A stretch of 7,878 nt of DNA from Clostridia bacterium (GTDB lineage Bacteria; Bacillota; Clostridia; Christensenellales; Borkfalkiaceae). A program made the position numbers and the translations under genes. Shown here one piece after another: positions 1 to 6,237 of the stretch; the first letter of the stretch is position 1, and each line of letters starts with the position of its first letter. Where the stretch lies: assembly GCA_029052615.1 (NCBI GenBank), contig JAIDIR010000285.1:1-7878 (forward strand), written 5' to 3'. A model generated the notes under the pieces. It was not told the DNA's origin, searched no databases, and worked only from the letters and a program-made list of their open reading frames with translations.

Positions 1-58
1 CGGCGGAACCGGCTACCGCAACGAGCAACAGCGACGAAATTAGTTTTTTTTATTTCAT
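1..58 (-). pseudogene. 5' end of a secreted-protein gene interrupted at codon 3 (runs off the left edge)
   Basis: Read on the minus strand from the ATG at 58-56, the frame gives Met-Lys-stop, then without a frame change KKLISSLLLVAVAGSA up to the window edge. That is a textbook signal-peptide start: two lysines, then a Leu/Val/Ala core, then small residues. A purine-rich AAGGA site sits about 12 bases upstream. The stop is TAA at 52-50, where a single base (A instead of T on the coding strand) would restore MKKKK. No ATG, GTG or TTG that could replace the start lies between the stop and the hydrophobic core. The frame may be a nonsense-mutated gene, an assembly error next to the eight-A run, or chance. 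Only 19 codons are visible, so the mature product is unknown. Confidence 0.4.
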
Positions 59-120
59 AACGGTATTATTTCCTTTATAAAAATATAGATTTTAGTTAAA
101 AGGCTTGTCTGCATTTTTTT

Positions 121-162
121 GCACTATGCGCCCAACGGCAAAATTACCGTTGGGCGTAGTGC
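121..162. terminator. Strong hairpin downstream of the 829-residue protein gene
   Basis: Arms 121-138 and 147-162 pair over 16 base pairs (10 inner, 6 outer) around a two-base bulge, with an 8-base loop at 139-146. It begins 33 bases past the stop of the minus-strand gene and probably marks its transcript end. The tracts do not fit a classic terminator for that strand: the minus-strand RNA has an A-run, not a U-run, after the stem. On the plus strand the stem is followed by a weak GTTTTG tract. It may instead be a 3'-end stabilising or processing stem. The rest of 59-195 is AT-rich with no gene seen. Confidence 0.5.
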
Positions 163-195
163 GTTTTGTGTTAAATTGGTTACTGCCGAAGCTTA

Positions 196-2685
196 TTACG
201 CTGCGGGAGTTATGATAATTTCGTAGAAGTTGATACCGTTCGTACCACCCAGATAATAGGTGCCGGCGTTAACCGCAGTGAACGTATACTCGAACAACGT
301 CGACGAACTATCTTCAGCCTCGGAATGCTGCTGAAGTACCTGCGAACTATCATACAAGCCCGCCGTTCTGCTGTTGCCGCCCTTCTTATAGATTATCGTA
401 ATAGTAGCTTTGCCTTCCAGCTGAACCTTTATTGCTTTCTTATTCGTAGCTACGCTGCCGCCGGTTTTAAGACGGTTGGTATATCCGGTCGTACCGGTGT
501 TCGCTTCTACCTGGCAATCTACCAATGCGGTAATCGTTGCAATCTCTCCGGTTTTAAGAACTTTATCTGCGGTATACTTAGCTTCTGCGGTTAAATCGTT
601 TACGTTCAGCTTTAATTCGGACATTTCGCCCGCTACGGTAACGTTGATTTCAATCGTAAGATTTTCGAAGGTAGCTTCGTCGTCGCCGTCGGTAACCTTA
701 ACGGTTGCGGTAATAACGTACTTGCCCTTGGTGATTCCTACGCCTGCCGCGGTGATAGCCGTGCCGTCGCCTTCCGCACCTTCGGCCTTGTAAGTAGCCT
801 CGGTTACGGTAGCCGTTGCGGTGGTGCTGTTGCCGACGATAGCCGCTTCCAGATCGCTGAGCTTAACGGTAACCGCTGCGTCTGCCGCGCTGCCTTCGGG
901 AAGTTCGGTGTTGACGTCGGACGAAAGCTTTGCGGTTGCGCCCCATACGCCTGCTACTTCCGATTCAACGTTAATCGTATATTTAGCCGTAAGCTTGCTG
1001 CCGCCTTCGGGAGTATATTCAACGGTTACTTCCTTAGGACCTAATTTGCTGGTATCAACGCTTTCGGGGAATACGAGGTCTGCGTTTGCAATGTCAACCT
1101 TGGTCGAGTCAAGGGTAACTGCGTTAGCATAGGTAATCGAACCGGTTATTCCTTCGAAGGAAACGGTAGCGTCCTTCTTGTACGCCTTGGTTGCCGCGGA
1201 GGTATCAAGGTTAAGTGCGGAAGGAGCCGCGTCACCGCCGAGATTTACTGCGTCGCCGGTGGTTACTATCTGGTCAACCTGAACGTAGGAGATGCAGACG
1301 TCGCCCGATTCGCAGACGAGGTAGTAATCGCCCGCTGCGGTAACGTTGAACGTATGTCTGGTATCTTCCTTCTGCAAGGTGTTCTGCTTGTCGCCGATGA
1401 TGTTGCCAAGAGTAGCCTTCTTCTGACCGTCAGTATAAGTTATACCGTCGTATATCGAAAGGTATCTGTTTGCTTCGCCGTTGCCCGCCGTACCGGTGTT
1501 AGCGTATCCGTATACGGTAATAAGAGCCGCTGCATCTACGTGAATCTTGATGTACGCCTTGGAATTGTCGCCGAGTACGTGACCGCCGAACTTAAGACGC
1601 TTTGCAAAATATTTGCCGTCGTATTCGTTGCCGTGGTCGTCAACTCCGCCCTTCGTAGCCTGAACTATAAATCTGCCGTCCTGAAGCTCAACGTCAGCCT
1701 TCTGAATGCCGTCGTTGCCGGAAACCTTGTCTGCAAGGTCTGCCGCACGCAGTGCGTAGGACTGAACGATTGCGCCGTCCGTTGCGCTGATAGTGTAATT
1801 TACGGTGCCCTTAACTTCCACGCCTTCTACCTTGGTGGTGATGGCAGCCGATCTTTCACCGGTGTGAACGTGGTCGATTCTGCCGACGGTTACGTTCTTA
1901 GCCGCAACGTCTTCCTTGTCCTCGTTTTCACGGGTGATTTCGTAAGTCCAGGTGGAGGTCATGCCGTCCACAACCGACTGTGCCTGCGTGGTGGTTGCGC
2001 CTTCCTTAAGCGCAATCTCGGTAGCCTTGTTTATAACCTTTACGAGAATGGTGCCTACGTAATCGTTTTCGTCAAGCGCGTTGCCTTCGGAATCGACTGC
2101 GTTCTTAAGCTTTGCGGTTAAGGTGTAGTCGCCGTTCATCTTTAAGCCTTCCCACGAGCTGCAGGTCTGTTCCTTGGGGTCAACCAGCTTGAGGTCAAGG
2201 TTATCTGCGGGAACTTCTGTGCTCTTGGTGGGGTTGGATCTGTCGCCCGTACCGAAGTATACCTTTATGCCTGTCTTATCGATTGCGTGGGACTTCTTTG
2301 CTGCGGAAAGCTGCACTTCCTCGTCGCCGACGCCTTCAACCATAAGCGCAACCGCGTCTGCAGGAACCTTCAGCTTGTCGCCCGTAGGAGTGGGCGTAGG
2401 CGTGGGGGTCGGAGTGGGCGTCGGGGTAGGCGTTCCGCTCTCTACCGTTCTGGTGTAACCGCAGTCGTTACAGGTGGTGTCCTTATCGTCGTCCCAGGTG
2501 TGGGGCTTGATGTCGTCGTGCTTGTCTTCGTGGCAGGTCGCTCCGTGGTAGTGACCTTCCGCGCCGCCGCTGGTCCATTTTTCCTCATAGGTGTGCTTGT
2601 GAGCGCAGCCTGCCGCGCCCGCTACGCCTGCGCCGATTGCGCCTGCAAGCGCGAATACGGACAGAAGTTTTGTAAGTTTATTCAT
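196..2685 (-). CDS. Large secreted or lipid-anchored multidomain surface protein
   Basis: Encodes 829 residues from the ATG at 2685, which has AGGAGG six bases upstream. An ATG at 2709 would add eight residues but would put this ribosome site inside the gene. Residues 1-26 are a signal peptide (lysines, Leu/Ala/Gly core) ending AAGC, so Cys27 may be lipidated. The N-terminal module (about 29-76) is rich in His and Cys, with a CxxC at 72-75, and looks metal-binding. A Thr-Pro linker (85-101) follows. Then come beta-rich stretches, including one like bacterial Ig folds (about 500-575, ending in a typical VTVEYTPEGG...YTINV strand pattern). Two related modules lie at about 339-473 and 703-827. 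No LPXTG motif, S-layer homology domain or catalytic motif was recognised. The stop codon is doubled (TAA TAA). Function is unknown; adhesion or glycan binding at the cell surface is inference from the architecture. Confidence 0.85.
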   Translation of the reverse strand: MNKLTKLLSVFALAGAIGAGVAGAAGCAHKHTYEEKWTSGGAEGHYHGATCHEDKHDDIKPHTWDDDKDTTCNDCGYTRTVESGTPTPTPTPTPTPTPTPTGDKLKVPADAVALMVEGVGDEEVQLSAAKKSHAIDKTGIKVYFGTGDRSNPTKSTEVPADNLDLKLVDPKEQTCSSWEGLKMNGDYTLTAKLKNAVDSEGNALDENDYVGTILVKVINKATEIALKEGATTTQAQSVVDGMTSTWTYEITRENEDKEDVAAKNVTVGRIDHVHTGERSAAITTKVEGVEVKGTVNYTISATDGAIVQSYALRAADLADKVSGNDGIQKADVELQDGRFIVQATKGGVDDHGNEYDGKYFAKRLKFGGHVLGDNSKAYIKIHVDAAALITVYGYANTGTAGNGEANRYLSIYDGITYTDGQKKATLGNIIGDKQNTLQKEDTRHTFNVTAAGDYYLVCESGDVCISYVQVDQIVTTGDAVNLGGDAAPSALNLDTSAATKAYKKDATVSFEGITGSITYANAVTLDSTKVDIANADLVFPESVDTSKLGPKEVTVEYTPEGGSKLTAKYTINVESEVAGVWGATAKLSSDVNTELPEGSAADAAVTVKLSDLEAAIVGNSTTATATVTEATYKAEGAEGDGTAITAAGVGITKGKYVITATVKVTDGDDEATFENLTIEINVTVAGEMSELKLNVNDLTAEAKYTADKVLKTGEIATITALVDCQVEANTGTTGYTNRLKTGGSVATNKKAIKVQLEGKATITIIYKKGGNSRTAGLYDSSQVLQQHSEAEDSSSTLFEYTFTAVNAGTYYLGGTNGINFYEIIITPAA
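205..579 (-). repeat. C-terminal copy of an internal beta-rich module
   Basis: Encodes about residues 703-827 of the surface protein. It shares a pattern with the module at 1267-1671: RLK-GG, then a Lys/Ala/Ile strand (KAIKVQLEGKATITIIY), an R...LYD turn, and a closing YTF...AGTYYLGG...INFYEI strand pair. Such modules occur as accessory, probably carbohydrate-binding, domains in secreted clostridial proteins. That role is inference here. Confidence 0.6.
1267..1671 (-). repeat. Central copy of the same beta-rich module
   Basis: Encodes about residues 339-473 of the surface protein. Matching landmarks to the C-terminal copy are RLKFGG, KAYIKIHVDAAALITVYGY, R-YLSIYDG, and HTFNVTAAGDYYLV...VCISYVQV. 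The copies are diverged, so this is an old duplication at protein level and not a recent DNA repeat. Confidence 0.6.
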
Positions 2686-2691
2686 TCTTTT

Positions 2692-2697
2692 CCTCCT
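2692..2697 (-). promoter_or_regulatory. Ribosome binding site fixing the start of the surface-protein gene
   Basis: AGGAGG on the minus strand, six bases before the ATG at 2685. It decides that start over the upstream in-frame ATG at 2709, whose extra residues (MKIFRRKR) would be translated across this site. Confidence 0.85.
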
Positions 2698-2717
2698 AAA
2701 AATTTTCATTTTGTTAA

Positions 2718-2732
2718 AGCCGCAATGCGGCT
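2718..2732 (-). promoter_or_regulatory. Small hairpin in the surface-protein leader
   Basis: AGCCGC and GCGGCT form a 6-base-pair stem with a 3-base loop, about 20 bases upstream of the ribosome site and just inside the predicted transcript start. It could protect the 5' end of the mRNA. No riboswitch-like fold is apparent. Confidence 0.45.
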
Positions 2733-2745
2733 ATTCGTCTTATAT

Positions 2746-2774
2746 ATTCTATCACAGTTAATTTTGTCCGTCAA
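2746..2774 (-). promoter_or_regulatory. Sigma-A-type promoter of the surface-protein gene
   Basis: Minus strand: -35 TTGACG (2774-2769), 17-base spacer, -10 TAGAAT (2751-2746), with a TGA extended -10 directly before it. Transcription should start near 2739 and give a leader of about 54 bases. AT-rich sequence upstream of the -35 (2780-2791) could act as an UP element. Confidence 0.8.
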
Positions 2775-2853
2775 CAGTGAAATGAAAATTTATTGCGGAT
2801 TTTGTGAAATATATTCATCCACTTCCTCCGTTTTTTGGAAAATTAAACAATAT

Positions 2854-2883
2854 TTGCCTTACTTCCTTTTCCCTATATATAAA
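2854..2883 (+). promoter_or_regulatory. Possible promoter of the GtrA-family gene
   Basis: Plus strand: TTGCCT (2854-2859) and TATAAA (2878-2883) with an 18-base spacer; a TATATA at 2876-2881 would give 16. It is weaker than the other two promoters in the window and lacks their TGTGA extension. It would start transcription near 2890 with a leader of about 54 bases. Confidence 0.45.
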
Positions 2884-2886
2884 TAT

Positions 2887-2900
2887 GCGCGCGGGCGCGC
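2887..2900 (+). promoter_or_regulatory. GC-only stem in the leader of the GtrA-family gene
   Basis: GCGCG (2887-2891), loop CGGG, CGCGC (2896-2900): a block of alternating G and C in otherwise AT-rich intergenic DNA, right at the expected transcript start. No T-tract follows, so it is not a terminator. Confidence 0.4.
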
Positions 2901-2943
2901 GAATTTGCTTGCAAAAATTTATGCGTAGTTGTAATATGAATTT

Positions 2944-3546
2944 ATGACAGAGAACACTGAAAACCAAATCGAAGAAGAGGTCGCGGAAGAAACTGCGGCA
3001 AGCGCGGCGGTTGAAGCCGATACGGCGGAAATAAATACCGCACAGGCGGAAGGCGTTGCCGAAGAGCAAACCCAAGCGCAGACGGACGAAAAGCCCGCTC
3101 CCCTTTCAAAGAAGCAACAGTTCATTCAGATTTTAAAGTTTACCGCGTTTTCCATTTCGGCGGGCGCGATACAGCTTTTATCCTTTTCCATTCTGTACGA
3201 ATGGGCAAAGTGCCTCCCTTGGTGGCCCGCCTATCTTATAAGCATAGTTTTGTCGGTAATCTGGAATTTTACCTTCAACCGCAAGTTTACCTTTGCCTCC
3301 GCCGCCAACGTGCCGCTTGCAATGGCGCTTGTCACCGTTTACTACTGTATGTTTATTCCCGTTTCCGTGTTCGGCGGCGACGCGCTTGAAAAGGCGTGGG
3401 GCGAAAACCTGGGTATAGTCGTAACCGTTCTTATGATGATTATCAACTTCGTCACCGAATTTTTGTGGGATAAATTCCTGGTGTTCAACGACAGGGTTAT
3501 GAAGAAAATCGAAGGACTGTTTAAGAGAAAGAAGAAAGACGAGTAA
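2944..3546 (+). CDS. GtrA-family membrane protein with acidic N-terminal extension
   Basis: Encodes 200 residues. The region from about 60 to 182 matches the GtrA family: four membrane helices (about 63-88, 95-111, 123-143, 155-173), NFTFNRKFTF after helix 2, and EFLWDKFLVF at the end. GtrA proteins are thought to help flip or present polyprenyl-linked sugars for cell-surface glycans; the substrate cannot be told here. Residues 1-55 are a Glu/Ala/Thr-rich acidic tail not typical of the family, and the C-terminus is basic (KRKKKDE). ATG 2944 is the only possible start: an in-frame stop lies 12 bases upstream and no ATG, GTG or TTG occurs before the first helix. No Shine-Dalgarno sequence is visible. 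The gene runs opposite to its neighbours on both sides and has no visible glycosyltransferase partner. Confidence 0.88.
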   Translation: MTENTENQIEEEVAEETAASAAVEADTAEINTAQAEGVAEEQTQAQTDEKPAPLSKKQQFIQILKFTAFSISAGAIQLLSFSILYEWAKCLPWWPAYLISIVLSVIWNFTFNRKFTFASAANVPLAMALVTVYYCMFIPVSVFGGDALEKAWGENLGIVVTVLMMIINFVTEFLWDKFLVFNDRVMKKIEGLFKRKKKDE

Positions 3547-3552
3547 AACTAA

Positions 3553-3590
3553 AGCCGCGCGGCGTAATCGCCGCGCGGCTCTCTTTTATT
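3553..3590. terminator. Bidirectional intrinsic terminator between convergent genes
   Basis: A perfect 12-base-pair stem (3553-3564 with 3569-3580) with loop TAAT, followed on the plus strand by CTCTTTTATT. On the minus strand it is followed by TTTAGTTTTAC. It ends the GtrA-family gene (7 bases after the stop) and the minus-strand operon (stem starts 15 bases after the stop at 3596). Confidence 0.92.
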
Positions 3591-3595
3591 ATCCT

Positions 3596-4702
3596 TTAAA
3601 CGGGTATTGCGCCCGAGGGACGCTTTTTGCCCTTTCTCAGCTCCGCCTCTATCTCCGCGCAGGTTTCGTTCAACTCCTCCTCGGTTTCGCCTACCTCCAC
3701 GCCGTCTAAAATATTCTGAAGTCTGTACTCCTGATTGAGATATTTTATGGTCTGATAGCCGATAACCGCCGAAAGCGTGCCGTTCGCCAGCCCCTGCACC
3801 GAGCTGTCCACCAGCACCGAAATGACCGACCCCAAAAAGGGCAGACCCTTAGCCGCGTCCCCCACGGTGCGCGCTATGCCGTTACCTATCTTAACGCCGC
3901 CCAGCCCGTAGGCAATAAGCGCGTTGCGCACGACCGCCGCAAAGATTTTGACAAGCCTGGTATCCGACGGGCGGAAACCGTATAAAAATACGATGTCCTT
4001 TATCATTTGCAGGTTGACCACCGCGACCAGCATAGTGTCTATCTTGCTGTCCTGCGACAGTGCGGAATACATTGCCGACTTCATGGAGCACTTGAAAATG
4101 ACCTCGCGCGCGCTCTTTTTGACCGAGCCCGCGTACAGCGCGGTAAGCTGTTCCTTGATGACCGCGTCGTCGTGGAATTTAACGCCCGCCTCCAGCTTTT
4201 CGACGGTGGCGCTGTCGTACCAGCCCACGCCCGCAACCGTATTGCACAGCTCGACTATCTTTTCGGCAATCTCGAAGCGCACGCGCTTGTTCTTGCGCTT
4301 AGCCGCGCCCGCCGTTTTGTAATTGACGTTGGTCACGAAATAATCCGACTTAAAAATTTTGACTATGGGCACTATGTAGATTACGATAAACAGAATAACC
4401 GAAACGCCCGCCGCCGCGTAGCCCGCGTATTCGTTCATCTCCCACACGCTCTTGCTCACGGTGAAGAAGCACCATGCGAAGAACACGCCGATGAGCGCGA
4501 CGATTAACCGCAGAAGAAAGGTCGCGCTGCGCGTGTTCTGCCGCTTGACGTACTTTTCCTCGTATTCGTAAATGGTCATTTTGCCTTCCTCCGCGGGGGC
4601 GTTTTTGGCCTGCTTTTTATTGTTGCGCCGCGTGCCTAAAGCAACGGCGTTGGGCGCCACCGCCTCAGCAGCCGCGGCTTCCTTGCGTTTATTTTTTTTC
4701 AT
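3596..4702 (-). CDS. DUF697 (YcjF-like) two-helix membrane protein
   Basis: Encodes 368 residues. After a Lys/Ala-rich cytoplasmic segment (1-58), two membrane helices lie at about 61-81 and 93-117. A soluble C-terminal domain follows that resembles DUF697. Its key stretch is about 224-253 (MLVAVVNLQMIKDIVFLYGFRPSDTR), close to the family pattern of a helix with Met-Ile-x-x-Ile followed by YG-x-x-P; a second stretch is 302-322 (VQGLANGTL...GYQTIKYL). The C-terminus is charged. The biochemical role of DUF697 proteins is not established. The start at 4702 has AGGAG about nine bases upstream. The gene lies 14 bases after rsmI, and the AAGGAG follows the rsmI stop directly, so the two are almost certainly cotranscribed. 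The domain call is from recognition of pattern, not a profile search. Confidence 0.75.
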   Translation of the reverse strand: MKKNKRKEAAAAEAVAPNAVALGTRRNNKKQAKNAPAEEGKMTIYEYEEKYVKRQNTRSATFLLRLIVALIGVFFAWCFFTVSKSVWEMNEYAGYAAAGVSVILFIVIYIVPIVKIFKSDYFVTNVNYKTAGAAKRKNKRVRFEIAEKIVELCNTVAGVGWYDSATVEKLEAGVKFHDDAVIKEQLTALYAGSVKKSAREVIFKCSMKSAMYSALSQDSKIDTMLVAVVNLQMIKDIVFLYGFRPSDTRLVKIFAAVVRNALIAYGLGGVKIGNGIARTVGDAAKGLPFLGSVISVLVDSSVQGLANGTLSAVIGYQTIKYLNQEYRLQNILDGVEVGETEEELNETCAEIEAELRKGKKRPSGAIPV

Positions 4703-4716
4703 TGCGTTTTCTCCTT

Positions 4717-5520
4717 TTATAAGTCGATTGCGAAATTATATAGCGACGATTTGGTTACGCCACGGTCTTTCGCCGCCTGTTTGAGAGCCTCTTTTTTGTC
4801 CAGCCCCTGCGCCATATAGTGCTGAATATGCTCGCGCTCGGACAGGGCGTTCAGGGGATTTTCGCGCTCCGCCGCACCCTCGACTACTATGACGTATTCG
4901 CCGCGCTTTTCGCCCGCCAAACCGCTTGCCAGAGTGAAGGGCACCGCCTCCTCGTGCAGCTTGGTTATTTCGCGCACAGCGCACGCGCGCCTGTCGCCGA
5001 ACGCCGCGTACATAGAAGAAACGTGTTTGTCGACGTCCTGCGGCGCCACGTGAAAACAAAGCGTTAAATCGCAGTCCTTATACCTTTCGAGCACGCGCTT
5101 GCGCTCGCCCTCCTTGTCGGGCAGAAAGCCGATAAAGGCGAACCTGTCCGCGGGAAGCGCCGAAAGCACCAGCGCGGAAAGAAAGGCGTTGGCGCCCGGC
5201 ACCACCGTGTATTCCAGCCCCGCCTCCTTTAGCGCCGCGCACACCACGCTGCCCGGGTCGGATATGACGGGCATGCCCGCGTCCGATACTATGGCAACCG
5301 ACTTGCCCGCGGAAGCGGATGCAATAATCTTTTCCGCCGCCTCGCGCTCGTTGAATTTATGACAGGCGATAAGCGGCTTTTTGATTTCGTAGGCGTTTAA
5401 AAGTTTTAAGGTATGGCGCGTGTCTTCGCAATAGATTTCGTCAACCGCGCGCAGCGTTTCCACCGCGCGGAAGGTTATGTCCTTTAAATTGCCTATGGGC
5501 GTTGCGACGAAATATATCAT
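4717..5520 (-). CDS. rsmI: 16S rRNA (cytidine-1402-2'-O)-methyltransferase RsmI
   Basis: Encodes 267 residues, slightly shorter than the usual 275-290. RsmI uses S-adenosylmethionine to methylate the ribose of C1402 in the ribosomal P site. Tetrapyrrole-methylase-fold motifs are in order: VATPIGNLKDIT (5-16), CEDTRHTLKLL (31-41), VSDAGMPVISDPG (78-90), VVPGANAFLSAL (106-117), IGFLPDK (130-136) and REITKLHEE (183-191). The C-terminal helical segment GLDKKEALKQAAKDRGVTKS (239-258) is the usual RsmI tail. One difference is seen: the block normally reading ESPHR is HVAPQ (157-161). The start has GGAGGT eight bases upstream, and its ATG overlaps the trmN6 stop as ATGA, which suggests translational coupling. 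Confidence 0.95.
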   Translation of the reverse strand: MIYFVATPIGNLKDITFRAVETLRAVDEIYCEDTRHTLKLLNAYEIKKPLIACHKFNEREAAEKIIASASAGKSVAIVSDAGMPVISDPGSVVCAALKEAGLEYTVVPGANAFLSALVLSALPADRFAFIGFLPDKEGERKRVLERYKDCDLTLCFHVAPQDVDKHVSSMYAAFGDRRACAVREITKLHEEAVPFTLASGLAGEKRGEYVIVVEGAAERENPLNALSEREHIQHYMAQGLDKKEALKQAAKDRGVTKSSLYNFAIDL

Positions 5521-6218
5521 CCCGTTCTACCTCCGTTTTGCGGCGTGTTGACAATATCGGGCAGTATTTCCAGAGAGGGCTTGCCGCCCTTGACCCCCTC
5601 CACCATAACGGCGTACGGAAGCGCGCCTTCACTGCCCCTTATAAACTGCATTCTTTTTGGCTCCAGCCCGTGCGCCTTCATTGTATAGAAAACTTCCGCA
5701 AGCCTGTCCGCGCGGTTGACCATTGCCAGCCTGCCGCCGAATTTCAGCTTTTTAGCGGCGACTGAAATTATTTCGGGCAGGGTTATGGTTATTTCCTTGC
5801 GGCAGATTGCCTTTTCGTAGGAAAGATTTTCAAAACCGCCGCGCTCGTACGGCGGATTGCACAGAATGAGCGAAAACGCGCCGTCGTATTCCGCGCCTAT
5901 ATCCTGCACCCTGCCTTCCACCACGTTGGCGGAAGTAAAGCCGTCGTATTCCGCAGTGCGCCGCGCCATATCCGCAAGGGCGGACTGAAGCTCGAAGAGC
6001 GTAAGCGATTTTACGCGCGGATTTAAGCACGCAAAATGAAAGCCGACCGCGCCGCACCCCGCGCAGAAGTCGGCAACGACGTCGCCCGACTTGCCCCTTG
6101 CAAAGCGCGACAAAAGTATGCTGTCCGAAGTGAAACGGTACAGCTCCCTGTTCTGAATAATTATTTTGTCGCCGAATAATTCCTCGGCGCACTCGCCGTC
6201 TTTTAATTTTAAATCCAT
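5517..6218 (-). CDS. trmN6: tRNA1(Val) (adenine-37-N6)-methyltransferase, TrmN6/YabB family
   Basis: Encodes 233 residues from the ATG at 6218. A class I methyltransferase fold is clear: SAM-binding motif DFCAGCGAVGF (50-60), acidic strand end FELQ (75-78) and catalytic NPPY (121-124) of adenine-N6 enzymes. The N-terminal RFTSDSILLSRFA (28-40) is typical of the YfiC/YabB group. The family modifies A37 of tRNA-Val; the exact tRNA here is inferred. The open frame continues upstream to 6311, but those 31 residues come from the inverted-repeat element at 6238-6356 and match nothing in the family. The 6218 start is poorly supported by its ribosome site: AGAGGGA lies about 18 bases upstream, inside the element's terminal repeat. 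The gene overlaps rsmI by four bases, and this pair adjoins each other closely in Bacillus also. Confidence 0.9.
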   Translation of the reverse strand: MDLKLKDGECAEELFGDKIIIQNRELYRFTSDSILLSRFARGKSGDVVADFCAGCGAVGFHFACLNPRVKSLTLFELQSALADMARRTAEYDGFTSANVVEGRVQDIGAEYDGAFSLILCNPPYERGGFENLSYEKAICRKEITITLPEIISVAAKKLKFGGRLAMVNRADRLAEVFYTMKAHGLEPKRMQFIRGSEGALPYAVMVEGVKGGKPSLEILPDIVNTPQNGGRTG

Positions 6219-6237
6219 AATAACGTTAGGTAAGTCC

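Larger units (their letters stand above)
2700..2791. repeat. Perfect 12-base inverted repeat flanking the surface-protein promoter
   Basis: The arms 2700-2711 (AAATTTTCATTT) and 2780-2791 (AAATGAAAATTT) are exact reverse complements, separated by 68 bases. The interval holds the promoter at 2746-2774 and a small leader hairpin. One arm ends five bases upstream of the -35 box; the other is beside the ribosome site. Pairing does not extend beyond 12 bases on either side. It could be a recombination site pair, an operator pair, or chance in AT-rich DNA. Confidence 0.55.

Noticed and set aside
1354..2121. Long plus-strand open frame of 255 codons inside the surface-protein gene
   Set aside because: It is a shadow of the minus-strand gene, which has a signal peptide, ribosome site and promoter. 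The plus frame has none of these and no recognisable domain.
2383..2433. Hexamer-like repeat as a CRISPR or microsatellite
   Set aside because: It encodes eight Thr-Pro pairs with mixed codons, so it is a protein linker and not a DNA repeat array.
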